Made by a program: the position numbers and the translations under genes. The notes under the pieces are model-generated. The model did not search any database. It was given only the letters and a program-made list of their open reading frames with translations, and was not told the DNA's origin. Source: Armatimonadota bacterium (GTDB lineage: Bacteria; Armatimonadota; Fimbriimonadia; Fimbriimonadales; Fimbriimonadaceae). Taken from it: a DNA stretch of 45,714 bases. Where the stretch lies: assembly GCA_025360125.1 (NCBI GenBank), contig JANYCU010000054.1:1-45714 (forward strand), in the 5' to 3' direction. Positions 1 through 8,403 of this stretch are shown here, in pieces; within the stretch, counting starts at the first letter, position 1; each line of letters starts with the position of its first letter.

Positions 1-475
<475 letters not shown>

Positions 476-553
476 TTCCCAAAAATCCACTGGCTTCTCC
501 CAGCGTCACTTCGTTCAACGCAGAGGTCGGAGCCAGTGCCACAACATGTATTC

Positions 554-2866
554 CTATTTCGCCTTCACAAGTCGCATGCCAGATACTGAGGCGCCCCCTT
601 TGCCAGTATTGGTTTGGATTCGGATCGTGATGGTTGACTTCCCTTTGGTCAGTTCGGCGGGGATTGGGTAGGTCACGTCAAAGAATGCGTTCATCGGTTT
701 GCCCGTCAGCTTTTCGGAAGCGATGGGTTTGCCGTCAACCAGGATGGTGAAGTCTGGTCTCATTCGCTCGTTGCCCCAATACGTCATGACCAACTCGGTC
801 GCGACTTCGGGGTCGCATTTCATTTCAAGTTGGAACCAACCGTCTGTCATTGGCGACCGGAAATTTTTGCCATCGGTTCCCCTTACATCGTTCTTGTCTG
901 ACGTCAATTTGTGGTCTCGTTCGGGTTGCATTTCGCCGATTCGAGCGTTGTCGATCGTTCTGTCCAGCAGGTCCTTGCGTCGGGCTTCTTCTTCCCGGTA
1001 CTTTGACTCGGCGGTCTTCCATTCGGCGTCGGTAAATTCGTCCATGTAGACCATGTATCGTTGCCGATTCATTTGGTAAAACGGCTTGAAGACGACATCG
1101 CTTGGACGGGCGACGCCTTGGGTTCTGAATTCGAGTTTGGTCGGATCTTTGGACAGCCAAGACGCCACTGGTTTGTTGTCGGTTACCAAAATCGGGAATC
1201 GCTCGACGTCGGTTTGTTCGCGGCGCGAGCCGCCGGTTGTCCCGAGGTCAGCTGCCAATACCAGCGGTCCGTACATCATCGCGGCTCGCTTAGGGTTATC
1301 GGGCATAGCCTCGGTGTGAAGCGACATGGGGAGCGTAAATTCGACCTTGTCGCCCGTCTTCCAGGTTCGCTTGGTGACGATGTAACTGGATGGCTTAAGT
1401 GATCGAGCGACGACTTTACCGTTCACCTTAAGTTCGACCAAACCGTTGGCCCAACCAGGATGGCGAATGGCCATTTCGTACGGTTTGGATGAGCCAGATT
1501 TAATCTCCATCTCGACTTTTCCGTCATTGGGGAAATTGGTGTTCATCGACAGTTTTTGACCCTGATAGTTCAGGTTGCTGGCGATGAAGAGGTTCACGTA
1601 GAGACGCTTGTTGCCCTCGTGGAAGTAGATGCTGTCGGCGTGTTTGGTATGGTTTTCCATTCCTGAGCCGTGGCAACAGGTGAAGTCGTTGAAAGCGTTG
1701 CTGTAGTTTCGACGTGAGCCCGGTCCGAGCGGCATGAAGTAGGTCACGCCGCCGGTTTTGGGGTCTTGCGAGGCCAAAATGTGGTTCAGGTGGGCTCGCT
1801 CGTAGTAGTCAAAGTATTCCGCCTTGGGATCCCACTCGAAGAGGTGGCGGGTCAGTTTGAGCATGTTGTAGGTGTTGCAGGTCTCGCAGGTGTTGCTGGA
1901 GAGGCGGTCGCTCAGTTCGTCGGGCTTGCCGAGGTACTCGTGGTTGCTGTTTCCTCCGATTGCGTAAGTGTGGTGATGCACGACGGTCTCCCAAAAGAAC
2001 TTCGCCGCTTTCGCATCGGTTTCGTTGGGTGAGACCTCGGAGAGGCGGGCCAGACCGATGATTTTGGGAATCTGGGTGTTTGAATGTTTGCCGGGCAAAT
2101 CGTCTTGCCCCTTGGTGAGCGGGTCCAGGACGCGATGGTCGTAAAACTTCTTGGCAAGGTCGAGGTAGGTAGCCTTGTTGGTGATCGAATACATTTCGGC
2201 GAGGGCGTCATTCATTCCGCCGTACTCGCAGCCGAGCATTTTTTCCCATTGATCTGGGGTGAGGCCTTTGGTTTCGTCGATCATCCAACCCGTAAATTTT
2301 TCGGCGACCTGGAGGGCCATTTTATTGTTCGTGAGCCGATAAGCATCGATGAGGCCGATGAGGACTTTGTGGTGGGTGTACCACGGGGACCAGAGGCCGT
2401 TGAGGTCGAAACCGTGGCTTCGGATGTCACCTTTTTTGACCTCCGCCCAGACACGGTCGCCGTCGGGCATGGCCGCGATGTATCCGTCGGGTCGGTTGGT
2501 TTGGCAGGCGGCGAGTTCGCTAACGATGTAGTCAACCTTCTGTTTCAGCTTCGGATTTTTGCTGCTGGCGAATTCTTGGGCGCACGCGGTGAGATAGTGG
2601 CCGAGCGAGTGTCCAGCGAGGCCAGAATTCTCCCAACCGCCATAGATTTTTCCTTTGGGTTCGAGTCCGGAATTCTTGCGAAAGCTGCTGAGGAGTCGAT
2701 CAGGATCGACGGTTTCGAGGTAGTTGATGCAGATTCGGTTAGCATCGGCGAACGGTCCGGCAAGGAGTTGGACGTCGGAAAGAGGAAAGGGTTCAACGTG
2801 CATGGTGGCGGTTTGTGGAGTCGCGATGGAAGTGGCCAAGAGGGCGATGAGCGACCAGGAGATCAT
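554..2866 (-). CDS. GH127-family (DUF1680) beta-L-arabinofuranosidase-like glycoside hydrolase, secreted
   Basis: This 770-aa protein has an N-terminal hydrophobic stretch (SWSLIALLATSIA) that looks like a Sec signal. The catalytic part resembles glycoside hydrolase family 127. It shows GGWENSGLAGHSLGHYL near 76-92, Glu310 in GGNSNHEYLG, Cys327 and Cys330 in the block before NTYNMLKLTR, and the Cys397-Cys398 pair in FTCCHGSGMENH. In characterised GH127 enzymes a Glu and three Cys of this kind bind zinc, and one Cys is the nucleophile that releases L-arabinofuranose. The last ~90 residues form a separate beta-rich domain usual in the family. The gene stands alone, with no sugar transporter or regulator beside it, so the true substrate is uncertain. 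The family call is firm. Confidence 0.92.
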   Translation of the reverse strand: MISWSLIALLATSIATPQTATMHVEPFPLSDVQLLAGPFADANRICINYLETVDPDRLLSSFRKNSGLEPKGKIYGGWENSGLAGHSLGHYLTACAQEFASSKNPKLKQKVDYIVSELAACQTNRPDGYIAAMPDGDRVWAEVKKGDIRSHGFDLNGLWSPWYTHHKVLIGLIDAYRLTNNKMALQVAEKFTGWMIDETKGLTPDQWEKMLGCEYGGMNDALAEMYSITNKATYLDLAKKFYDHRVLDPLTKGQDDLPGKHSNTQIPKIIGLARLSEVSPNETDAKAAKFFWETVVHHHTYAIGGNSNHEYLGKPDELSDRLSSNTCETCNTYNMLKLTRHLFEWDPKAEYFDYYERAHLNHILASQDPKTGGVTYFMPLGPGSRRNYSNAFNDFTCCHGSGMENHTKHADSIYFHEGNKRLYVNLFIASNLNYQGQKLSMNTNFPNDGKVEMEIKSGSSKPYEMAIRHPGWANGLVELKVNGKVVARSLKPSSYIVTKRTWKTGDKVEFTLPMSLHTEAMPDNPKRAAMMYGPLVLAADLGTTGGSRREQTDVERFPILVTDNKPVASWLSKDPTKLEFRTQGVARPSDVVFKPFYQMNRQRYMVYMDEFTDAEWKTAESKYREEEARRKDLLDRTIDNARIGEMQPERDHKLTSDKNDVRGTDGKNFRSPMTDGWFQLEMKCDPEVATELVMTYWGNERMRPDFTILVDGKPIASEKLTGKPMNAFFDVTYPIPAELTKGKSTITIRIQTNTGKGGASVSGMRLVKAK

Positions 2867-2993
2867 GCTCTGATGATACCGAGCTTTATGTCACAAGAGA
2901 ATAATCATTCCGAGATGCAAAAGTTTTCGACTTTGTAGTACGTCACCCTTTGATGTCGGAGGTTTCAACCGAGTATTATTATTAGGACTAACT

Positions 2994-3081
2994 GGAGAGA
3001 TGGCGGAGTGGTCGATCGCGCTTGTCTTGAAAACAAGAAACCTGCAAGGGTTCAGGAGTTCGAATCTCCTTCTCTCCTCCA
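2994..3081 (+). tRNA. tRNA-Ser(UGA)
   Basis: The acceptor arms GGAGAGA (2994-3000) and TCTCTCC (3071-3077) pair perfectly and a CCA end is encoded (3079-3081). The anticodon loop reads CT-TGA-AA, giving anticodon UGA for UCA serine codons. There is a long variable arm (CCTGCAAGGGTTCAGG), as expected of class II tRNA-Ser, and a T arm AGGAG-TTCGAAT-CTCCT. The discriminator base at 3078 is T rather than the G usual in bacterial tRNA-Ser, a minor oddity. Confidence 0.95.
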
Positions 3082-3127
3082 CTTTTTTCCGCGATCGTTT
3101 GCATGATTCTTCGTGTACGATTGATTC

Positions 3128-3679
3128 ATGATCCAAATTGGGCTTTTGTTGCTGGGTCCGCAAATTGCGTCTGAGCCGATTAGTCGGATCACTTCGGTTC
3201 AAATCCACTATAAACGAGTCGGGGATGGTAACTCGGCTACGGCGACCGTGACCACTCGGTCAATTAAAGGTCATGGTTTCAAGCACGATTGTCAGCTTGA
3301 TATCTATCCGGGCGGAGCGGGCAATTCAAAACCGATCATTATGGATCATGGCAAGGTCGCGATTTTTACCCGCCACGAGATGTCTCGGTTCAATGTAATC
3401 GTAGGTCTGACGGTAAATAACGTGGAGATCAAGGTCGACGAGAGTTATAACGAGAAGCTATTCGCCGCCATTCCCACAATGGTTCGCGCGAGGGCAAAGC
3501 TAATTCCAGACAATGCTCAAATTAAGCGGGTATCCAAGGGGCTAGTTTTAGTTGATTTCGAGAATCGCGATGACAAAGATGGCGTTAACGCTACGTTTCG
3601 AGTTAAGAATGGCAAGTGGACTTGCTTGTCCGCCAAGTACTGGCGAGATAAAGGTTGGGACGGAATTCGTCGGTTCTGA
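3128..3679 (+). CDS. Hypothetical secreted protein, 183 aa
   Basis: I do not recognise a family. The ATG at 3128 starts a short hydrophobic N-terminus (IQIGLLLLGPQIA) that may be a weak signal peptide. The rest is beta-rich with alternating polar and hydrophobic residues and ends in a compact segment (VKNGKWTCLSAKYWRDKGW). It has two cysteines, at about residues 56 and 168. It is transcribed in the same direction as the tRNA-Ser 46 bp upstream and is followed by a structured intergenic repeat. The frame is long, open and has codon use like its neighbours, so it is likely real. Confidence 0.6.
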   Translation: MIQIGLLLLGPQIASEPISRITSVQIHYKRVGDGNSATATVTTRSIKGHGFKHDCQLDIYPGGAGNSKPIIMDHGKVAIFTRHEMSRFNVIVGLTVNNVEIKVDESYNEKLFAAIPTMVRARAKLIPDNAQIKRVSKGLVLVDFENRDDKDGVNATFRVKNGKWTCLSAKYWRDKGWDGIRRF

Positions 3680-3710
3680 GTATGCCCGGGGGGTTCTTTA
3701 ACGTCCAGGA

Positions 3711-3806
3711 AATTGAGGCGAACCTTCAGCCCGCGAAGACCCTAAACCCTTACCCAGCGCTTCGCACTGGGCTAACTTGAACTGCCCCGTTGGGGCAAAA
3801 GAATTG
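3711..3806 (+). repeat. Three-hairpin dispersed repeat, copy 1
   Basis: This 96-bp intergenic element starts AATTGAGGCGAA and ends GAATTG. It holds three potential hairpins: CTTC...GAAG, CCCAG-x-GC-TTC-GC-x-CTGGG, and GCCCC-GTT-GGGGC. A second copy lies in the same orientation at 45416-45512. The third stem differs in sequence between the copies but still pairs, as does the first. It separates two convergent genes and could also act in 3'-end formation. Confidence 0.75.
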
Positions 3807-3820
3807 CAGCAGAGAAGCCG

Positions 3821-4372
3821 TTAATGGTCGGATTTTTGGTTCAAAAACTGTTTGAAAGCATCCAGCTGCTTGCTCTTCGTAATCTCATCCATTTTCGCCT
3901 TATAGGCTTTACTCACCTTGTCGCTGTTTTCGAGAAGTGAGTCGATGTAGCCTGCGATTTGCTTCTGTCCGGAATAAAAGGCCTTGTAACCTTCAAGCAG
4001 TTTGCCTTCGGTTTCGTGTTCTTGTTTTTGCCACTCGACAAATGTTTTGTGAGCATCTTCATATTTCTTGGGAACATCGAGGGCTTGCAGATCGGCGAGA
4101 TACTTATCCTTGTCTTCATAGGCTTTCGATAGAGCTTGGGTGAGTTCACGAGCGGAGCCCGGGGTCTTGGCGGGTTGAGCCAAAATCTTGCCATTCACGT
4201 CTTTGACGTTTTGTTCGATCGCCTGATATCGGTTGGTTAGCTCAGACATTTTTTGAGTGTATTGCTGCTCTTGGTTTGCGGCGTCGCCAGCTTTTTTGGT
4301 GTTCACCAAGTACCGGATTCCGACGATTGCCACGACAACCACCACAAACCGCAAAATCATTCGTCTGATCAT
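3821..4372 (-). CDS. Membrane-anchored coiled-coil protein, unknown function
   Basis: This 183-aa protein has one N-terminal transmembrane helix (MILRFVVVVVAIVGIRYLV) followed by a soluble, highly charged, helix-forming region rich in Lys, Gln and Glu. Heptad-like spacing in residues ~35-180 suggests a coiled coil. The likely topology is N-in with the coiled coil in the periplasm, although a cytoplasmic tail is equally possible. No catalytic motif is visible. It is convergent with the gene at 3128 and divergent from the dioxygenase gene at 4470, so it is probably a single-gene unit. Confidence 0.6.
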   Translation of the reverse strand: MIRRMILRFVVVVVAIVGIRYLVNTKKAGDAANQEQQYTQKMSELTNRYQAIEQNVKDVNGKILAQPAKTPGSARELTQALSKAYEDKDKYLADLQALDVPKKYEDAHKTFVEWQKQEHETEGKLLEGYKAFYSGQKQIAGYIDSLLENSDKVSKAYKAKMDEITKSKQLDAFKQFLNQKSDH

Positions 4373-4469
4373 TTCCCTTTCTTATACACTAATCAGCCCC
4401 GGTTCGGTTGCGGATGTTCGGTTCAGGTAGTTGGTTGTCATGGCAGTTGTTTGAGATATAGTTACTGAA

Positions 4470-5441
4470 TTGATGGTTCCTGAATTGAGCATGAATTCGC
4501 TGGCCGAGGCCAAACAGCTCCCAGCTTGGGACTCTCGGGGCGTCGAAAACCCAACGCCTTACTTCCGCCTTCCGATGACGGAAGCAGCAACTCAGTTTTA
4601 CGCCGAGCATGGGTTTCTGGTCATTGAGGACGCATTTTCGCTAGAATCCATCGAGGCTTTGCGACACGAAGCCACGACGATTTGTCGCGGCGACCGCGGA
4701 GCGCTAAAAGGTATTCCGCCGTGGACGGGGACGGAGACGGACGTTGAAATCTTGCGCCAAATCCTGTGCATTCACTTTCCGCACAAGATTAGCGACTTGA
4801 TGTTTGCGACGCTTAAAGCAAATCCATTTGTAGAAGTTTTGACCAATATTATTGGACCGAACGTGAAGTGCATGCAGTCGATGCTGTTCATCAAAGCTGC
4901 CGGAAAACCGGGTCAGGCTTGGCACCAAGACGAGGTTTATATTCCGACCCGCGACCGAACGCTTTGCGGCGGATGGATCGCAATGGACGACGCAACGGTC
5001 GAAAATGGGTGCCTTTGGGTGATTCCTGGCTCGCATAGAACAGGCACGATGTACTTTCAGGAGTGGCACGGCGATGAACGGTTTGATTGCGCGCTTGAGG
5101 CTCAGGGCTTTCCTTATTCGAACGACGACGCGGTTCCGGTCGAAGTTCGAGCGGGTTCGATCGTTTTCTTTAATGGGTATTTGCTCCATCGTTCGTTGCC
5201 GAATTACGCAGAATCGGGCTTTCGTAGGAGCCTCGTGAATCATTACATGAGTGCGGAGTCGCTGCTCCCTTGGATCAACCCGGCTGGACCTTTTTCGGTT
5301 GCGACTCTCAACCACAGGGATATCGTTATGATTGCGGGCGAGGATCCGTATGCTTTCCAGGGAATGGTTGATGTTCATGGACCTCACGTTCGTCCGGACG
5401 GGAAGGGCGGGTGTGGAAGCAATGAGTACAACGAGAAATAG
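4470..5441 (+). CDS. Phytanoyl-CoA dioxygenase (PhyH) family Fe(II)/2-oxoglutarate oxygenase
   Basis: This 323-aa protein has the PhyH double-stranded beta-helix signature. The facial triad is His152 and Asp154 (AWHQDEVY) with His240 (GYLLHRSLPN), and an arginine at 252/253 (GFRRSLVNHY) would hold the 2-oxoglutarate carboxylate. The segments GCLWVIPGSHRTG and VRAGSIVFFNG are also classic for the family. Such enzymes hydroxylate small lipids, amino acids or secondary metabolites using O2 and 2-oxoglutarate. The substrate cannot be read from the sequence or the neighbours. The start is TTG at 4470 or the adjacent ATG at 4473; neither has a strong ribosome-binding site. Confidence 0.9.
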   Translation: MMVPELSMNSLAEAKQLPAWDSRGVENPTPYFRLPMTEAATQFYAEHGFLVIEDAFSLESIEALRHEATTICRGDRGALKGIPPWTGTETDVEILRQILCIHFPHKISDLMFATLKANPFVEVLTNIIGPNVKCMQSMLFIKAAGKPGQAWHQDEVYIPTRDRTLCGGWIAMDDATVENGCLWVIPGSHRTGTMYFQEWHGDERFDCALEAQGFPYSNDDAVPVEVRAGSIVFFNGYLLHRSLPNYAESGFRRSLVNHYMSAESLLPWINPAGPFSVATLNHRDIVMIAGEDPYAFQGMVDVHGPHVRPDGKGGCGSNEYNEK

Positions 5442-5450
5442 GTTTCAAGG

Positions 5451-5520
5451 GCCAGGGCGAGGGCGATCGCAATGGCGATGGCGATGGCGAGGGCGAGGGA
5501 GAGGGAGATCGCAATGGCGT
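5451..5520 (+). repeat. Hexanucleotide array (GGCGAG / GGCGAT / GCAATG type)
   Basis: Imperfect tandem units of GGCGAG and GGCGAT fill the gap between the dioxygenase and the four-helix-bundle gene. Twice they are interrupted by the 9-mer ATCGCAATG. Similar arrays occur at 5974-6000 (opposite orientation), 14350-14420 and 29610-29630. They are all intergenic and rich in RGC-GRG steps on one strand. Confidence 0.85.
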
Positions 5521-5544
5521 TGGAAGTCGGATGAACGATGAGAA

Positions 5545-5901
5545 TTAAGTCATTGGATTCTGTTTCTTAAGCGATTTGCTCAACCCATAAAGAATTCTAG
5601 CTATCTCCTCAGCTTTTGCAATGAGGTCTTGTGCACTTCCATAGCTAAGCATTTCACAAAGTTCAAGCTGAGTTTGCAATTCTCGCGTCGATCCAAGAGC
5701 AATGTCGACGAACCTTGCGTAATCAAGTTTGGTAGATCGACCATAACCTTCTGCAATATTCGACGGTATCGCGGTTACAGATCGCTGTATTTGCGGCAAA
5801 AGAACGTACCTTTGGGATCTCGGCAGGCACTCACTGAACTTATAAACGTCCACCACCAATTTCATCCCTTTGTCCCAAGCAATATTTTCTCGATAACTCA
5901 T
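5545..5901 (-). CDS. Four-helix-bundle protein, 23S rRNA intervening-sequence protein (IVP/S23) family
   Basis: This 118-aa all-helical protein matches the 23S-IVP family pattern. It has WDKGMKLVVDVYKFSECLP in helix 1, the hallmark RSVTAIPSNIAEGYGR after it, then FVDIALGSTRELQTQLELC and a short C-terminal helix. The family includes proteins first found inside 23S rRNA intervening sequences; it is related to the Avd accessory proteins of diversity-generating retroelements. Most chromosomal members have no known function, form pentamers and are basic. No 23S rRNA gene or DGR is in this window. The gene sits between inverted hexamer arrays, suggesting it may have arrived as a cassette. Confidence 0.88.
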   Translation of the reverse strand: MSYRENIAWDKGMKLVVDVYKFSECLPRSQRYVLLPQIQRSVTAIPSNIAEGYGRSTKLDYARFVDIALGSTRELQTQLELCEMLSYGSAQDLIAKAEEIARILYGLSKSLKKQNPMT

Positions 5902-5973
5902 GTTGAAGCGTTTTTACCCTTTCAGCCCTCCACTACTTTGGTTTTATAGTCCTGAGATATCCCTTCTTCCCTT

Positions 5974-6000
5974 CGCGATCGCGATTGCCCTCGCCCTTTT
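5974..6000 (-). repeat. Hexanucleotide array, inverted relative to 5451-5520
   Basis: Read on the minus strand this is AAAAGGGCGAGGGCAATCGC followed by GATCGCG. It uses the same GGCGAG and GCAATCGC words as the array on the other side of the four-helix-bundle gene. The two arrays therefore form an inverted pair around that gene. Confidence 0.7.
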
Positions 6001-6027
6001 GTCCCCCGAGGTAATCTAACCTTGAAG

Positions 6028-7332
6028 ATGATCGATCGCTATACCACCCCCGCCATGAACCATATTTGGTCCCGACAAGACAAATATGAGTTGTGGAAAG
6101 AGGTTGAAATTGCGATCTGTATGGGCTGGGCTGAAGCGGGAGTTATTCCTCAATCCGACCTCGAGGAGATTTGCGCAAAGTCCAAATTTACGCTTGAGCG
6201 ATGCGACGAACTCGAGCTTGAAACGCGCCACGATTTGGTCGCGTTTGTCCGCTGCCTCGAAGAGAACGTCGGTGCCGCCGGACGTTGGATTCACTACGGC
6301 GTCACCAGCTACGACGTCATTGATACCGCCTTGGCGATGATGTTACGAGACTCATGCGACGTTCTCATTGCTTCTGCTTCCGAGCTTCGAAAGGTCATCA
6401 ATGACCTCGCCGAAAAGCATATTAACACTCCTGAAATTGGGCGAACCCACGGAATTCATGCCGAGCCAATCACCTTTGGTTTTAAGGTCTCGAACTGGAT
6501 GGCCGAGCTTGACCGAAATATCGTTCGCCTGAGGACGTGCCGAGCCGAGCTTCGATACGGAAAAATCAGCGGTGCGGTGGGAATCCATGCGGTGGTTGAC
6601 CCACCGATGGAGAAATCTGTATTGGCGAAGTTGGACCTCGAGGCCGAGCCAGCTTCGACCCAAATCATCAACCGCGACAAGCACGCCAACTTCCTCAACA
6701 CATTGGCCTTGCTTGGTGCGGGCTTAGAGCGAATTGCGACCGAACTGCGCAACCTTCAGCGAACCGAGATTTTGGAAGTTCAGGAGGCTTTTGCGGCCGG
6801 GCAAACGGGCTCTAGTGCGATGCCACACAAGCGAAACCCTTGGAACAGTGAAACCGTTTGCGGATTGGCTCGATTACTCCGGGGAAATGCGCACGCCATG
6901 CTCGAAAGCGTCGCCACGTGGCACGAGCGAGACCTGACCAACTCATCGCTTGAGCGAATTATTTTCCCCGATTCTTGCCATTTGGCTGACTTCATGCTGA
7001 ACCGAATGACGAGAATCTTGAGTGGACTTGGCGTGTTTGAGGACACGATGAGCGCAAACCTTCGCAAGATGGGCGACCTCGTGTTTAGTGAGCATTTGAT
7101 GGTGGCGCTGGTTGGCAAGGGCCTCAGCCGTGCGTCGGCTTACAAAGTCGCTCAGCGCAACGCCGCGAAGGCATGGGAGGGTCACGACTTTAAGACGTCG
7201 GTTGCCGAGGACGAGGATGTTTTAGCGAACTTGTCGACCGAAGAGGTCGAGCATATCTTCTCGCTGGAGCATCACTTGCGGAATGCGCGGTTTACATTGG
7301 ATGCGGTCCGACAGGCGGAGCTGCCTCACTGA
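6028..7332 (+). CDS. purB: Adenylosuccinate lyase
   Basis: PurB carries out two beta-eliminations in purine synthesis: SAICAR to AICAR plus fumarate, and adenylosuccinate to AMP plus fumarate. The fumarase/aspartase-superfamily signature GSSAMPHKRNP is present near residues 261-271. GRTHGIHAEPITFG (from ~138) and HYGVTSYDVIDTA (from ~89) supply the substrate-binding and acid/base regions. I chose the ATG at 6028, giving MIDRYTTPAM, because this is the canonical PurB N-terminus; an in-frame TTG at 6022 adds only two residues. At 434 aa the length is normal. The gene is monocistronic here, cytoplasmic, and followed by a long repeat-rich gap. Confidence 0.97.
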   Translation: MIDRYTTPAMNHIWSRQDKYELWKEVEIAICMGWAEAGVIPQSDLEEICAKSKFTLERCDELELETRHDLVAFVRCLEENVGAAGRWIHYGVTSYDVIDTALAMMLRDSCDVLIASASELRKVINDLAEKHINTPEIGRTHGIHAEPITFGFKVSNWMAELDRNIVRLRTCRAELRYGKISGAVGIHAVVDPPMEKSVLAKLDLEAEPASTQIINRDKHANFLNTLALLGAGLERIATELRNLQRTEILEVQEAFAAGQTGSSAMPHKRNPWNSETVCGLARLLRGNAHAMLESVATWHERDLTNSSLERIIFPDSCHLADFMLNRMTRILSGLGVFEDTMSANLRKMGDLVFSEHLMVALVGKGLSRASAYKVAQRNAAKAWEGHDFKTSVAEDEDVLANLSTEEVEHIFSLEHHLRNARFTLDAVRQAELPH

Positions 7333-7454
7333 CGGTTATTTGCCGTTGCAAAGGCCTTTGCCAAGTTCTCATTTCTAGTTGCGGCTGTAACAGCCGGGAT
7401 CGCTTATCGATTATTTTAAAATTCGAAAGTATGTCAGGGCGATCTTGGAATAGG

Positions 7455-7588
7455 GACAGTTTCAATCTTTCCAGGGGTCTTCGCTCCTTCGTCGCTACGT
7501 TGGTTGCTTCGCAACTCCCCTGGCTACTATCTTTGACCCTCCGGGTCAGGTTTGTCAATTCCAGAAGTTGGTCAGTGCAAAGCCGAGA
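7455..7588 (+). repeat. Degenerate hairpin repeat, unit A
   Basis: The unit begins ATCTTTCCAGGGGTCTTCGC and ends TCAATTC...GTGCAAAGCCGAG. It contains an inverted pair CCAGGGG / CCCCTGG and the perfect stem-loop TGACCC-TC-CGGGTCA. Unit B is nearly the same sequence with a shorter centre. Confidence 0.75.
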
Positions 7589-7610
7589 AAGCAAAAAATG
7601 AAGGCAAGTT

Positions 7611-7728
7611 GTTCGATCTTTCCAGGAGTCTTCGCTCCTTCGTCGCTACGACCACCTGGCTACTATCTTTGACCCTCCGGGTCAGGTTAGTCAATTCTTA
7701 ACATTGATCATTGCAAAGCCGAGAAGGC
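7611..7728 (+). repeat. Degenerate hairpin repeat, unit B
   Basis: This shares ATCTTTCCAGGAGTCTTCGC, the TTCGTCGCTACG block and TTTGACCCTCCGGGTCAGGT with unit A. It lacks the ~15-bp insert of unit A and has CCAGG / CCTGG as its outer inverted pair. It ends ATTGCAAAGCCGAGAAGG. Confidence 0.75.
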
Positions 7729-7921
7729 CGTTGAATCCAAGTTTGAAAGGGCGAGCAGCCTCATTGACTGCTATTTGTCGTCGGTTTCGCTCGAATAGTC
7801 GTTCGTAGTCAGTCGAATTGAATGTATAGGGACTATTTGAGGCTCTTTGCGGGCTTTGCCCGGGGTCGCTCGCATGGTATTGAATTCACTTATCGGCAAA
7901 AAGCGACCATGGACTTAAGAC

Positions 7922-8034
7922 AGATTCGACACTTTCCGGGGGTCTGCGGTTACATTTGTGTGACCACTTCGTGGTCGGTTTGTCAATTCTAAAGTTGATC
8001 AGTGCACGGCCAATTGGTCGGAAGGCAAATTGAA
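7922..8034 (+). repeat. Degenerate hairpin repeat, unit C (diverged)
   Basis: Only the ends resemble A and B: TTCGACACTTTCCGGGGGTC at the left, and GGTTTGTCAATTCTAAAGTT then GATCAGTGCACGGCC at the right. The centre is replaced by another stem-loop, GACCAC-TTC-GTGGTC, so the hairpin is kept while the sequence has changed. Confidence 0.6.
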
Positions 8035-8072
8035 TTCAAAATAATAGGAAGGTAAAGCATCCTCGCTGACGG

Positions 8073-8309
8073 TCATTTGTCGTCGGCTACGCCGGAGCCA
8101 ATTGAAGAAACTATCTTAACCTGAGTACCAAATGCAGTTAGGAAAAGTGATCCCAAGAAGAATAAGGTTAAGACGCCTACACTCAAATTTGAAAGTCCAT
8201 TCTTACGCTTAGTTCGCCAGATCAAGAATGTAAAGCAACTTAGACATCCCAAGGCACCGATTCCGATGAGGGTCAAGGCAAAGGAGTTAAATACATCTGA
8301 CGGATACAT
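8073..8309 (-). CDS. Small membrane protein, two transmembrane helices
   Basis: From the ATG at 8309 the frame gives 78 residues with two hydrophobic helices: SFALTLIGIGALGCLSCFTFLIW, then a basic turn RTKRKNG, then VGVLTLFFLGSLFLTAFGTQV. By the positive-inside rule the turn is cytoplasmic. No family is recognised. The frame is open further upstream, but that part is antisense to the start region of the divergent gene at 8404, so I use the internal ATG. The last five codons (VADDK) and the stop lie inside a repeat motif found twice more upstream, so the C-terminus may be repeat-derived. Confidence 0.5.
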   Translation of the reverse strand: MYPSDVFNSFALTLIGIGALGCLSCFTFLIWRTKRKNGLSNLSVGVLTLFFLGSLFLTAFGTQVKIVSSIGSGVADDK

Positions 8310-8403
8310 ATTCTCATTATAAGTGAACAATGGAATAATAGTTTGGAGAGTCAAAAGTCCCAATTCGGGAAACCTTTCAAGCTCACATGAGGTCAGATTA
8401 ACC

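Larger units (their letters stand above)
7324..8086. repeat. Gene-free stretch with three copies of a ~25-bp motif
   Basis: From the purB stop to 8072 I see no credible gene. A ~25-bp motif of the form CCTC-R-CTGACGGT followed by ATTTG-Y-CGTCGG recurs at 7324-7346, 7759-7784 and 8061-8086. The first copy contains the purB stop codon, and the last contains the stop and final codons of the minus-strand gene at 8073. Between them lie three degenerate hairpin repeats, annotated separately. Confidence 0.7.

Noticed and set aside
2084-2938. Large plus-strand open frame antisense to the GH127 gene
   Set aside because: It is a mirror of the GH127 coding sequence; the minus strand carries all the family residues.
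5326-5541. Arg/Ser-Pro-rich small frames over the hexamer array
   Set aside because: Their sequence is dictated by six-base repeats; no independent evidence of a protein.
7440-7730. CRISPR-like spacing of repeats A and B
   Set aside because: The units are long, imperfect, contain hairpins and are only two or three in number, with no unique spacers of equal length and no cas genes.
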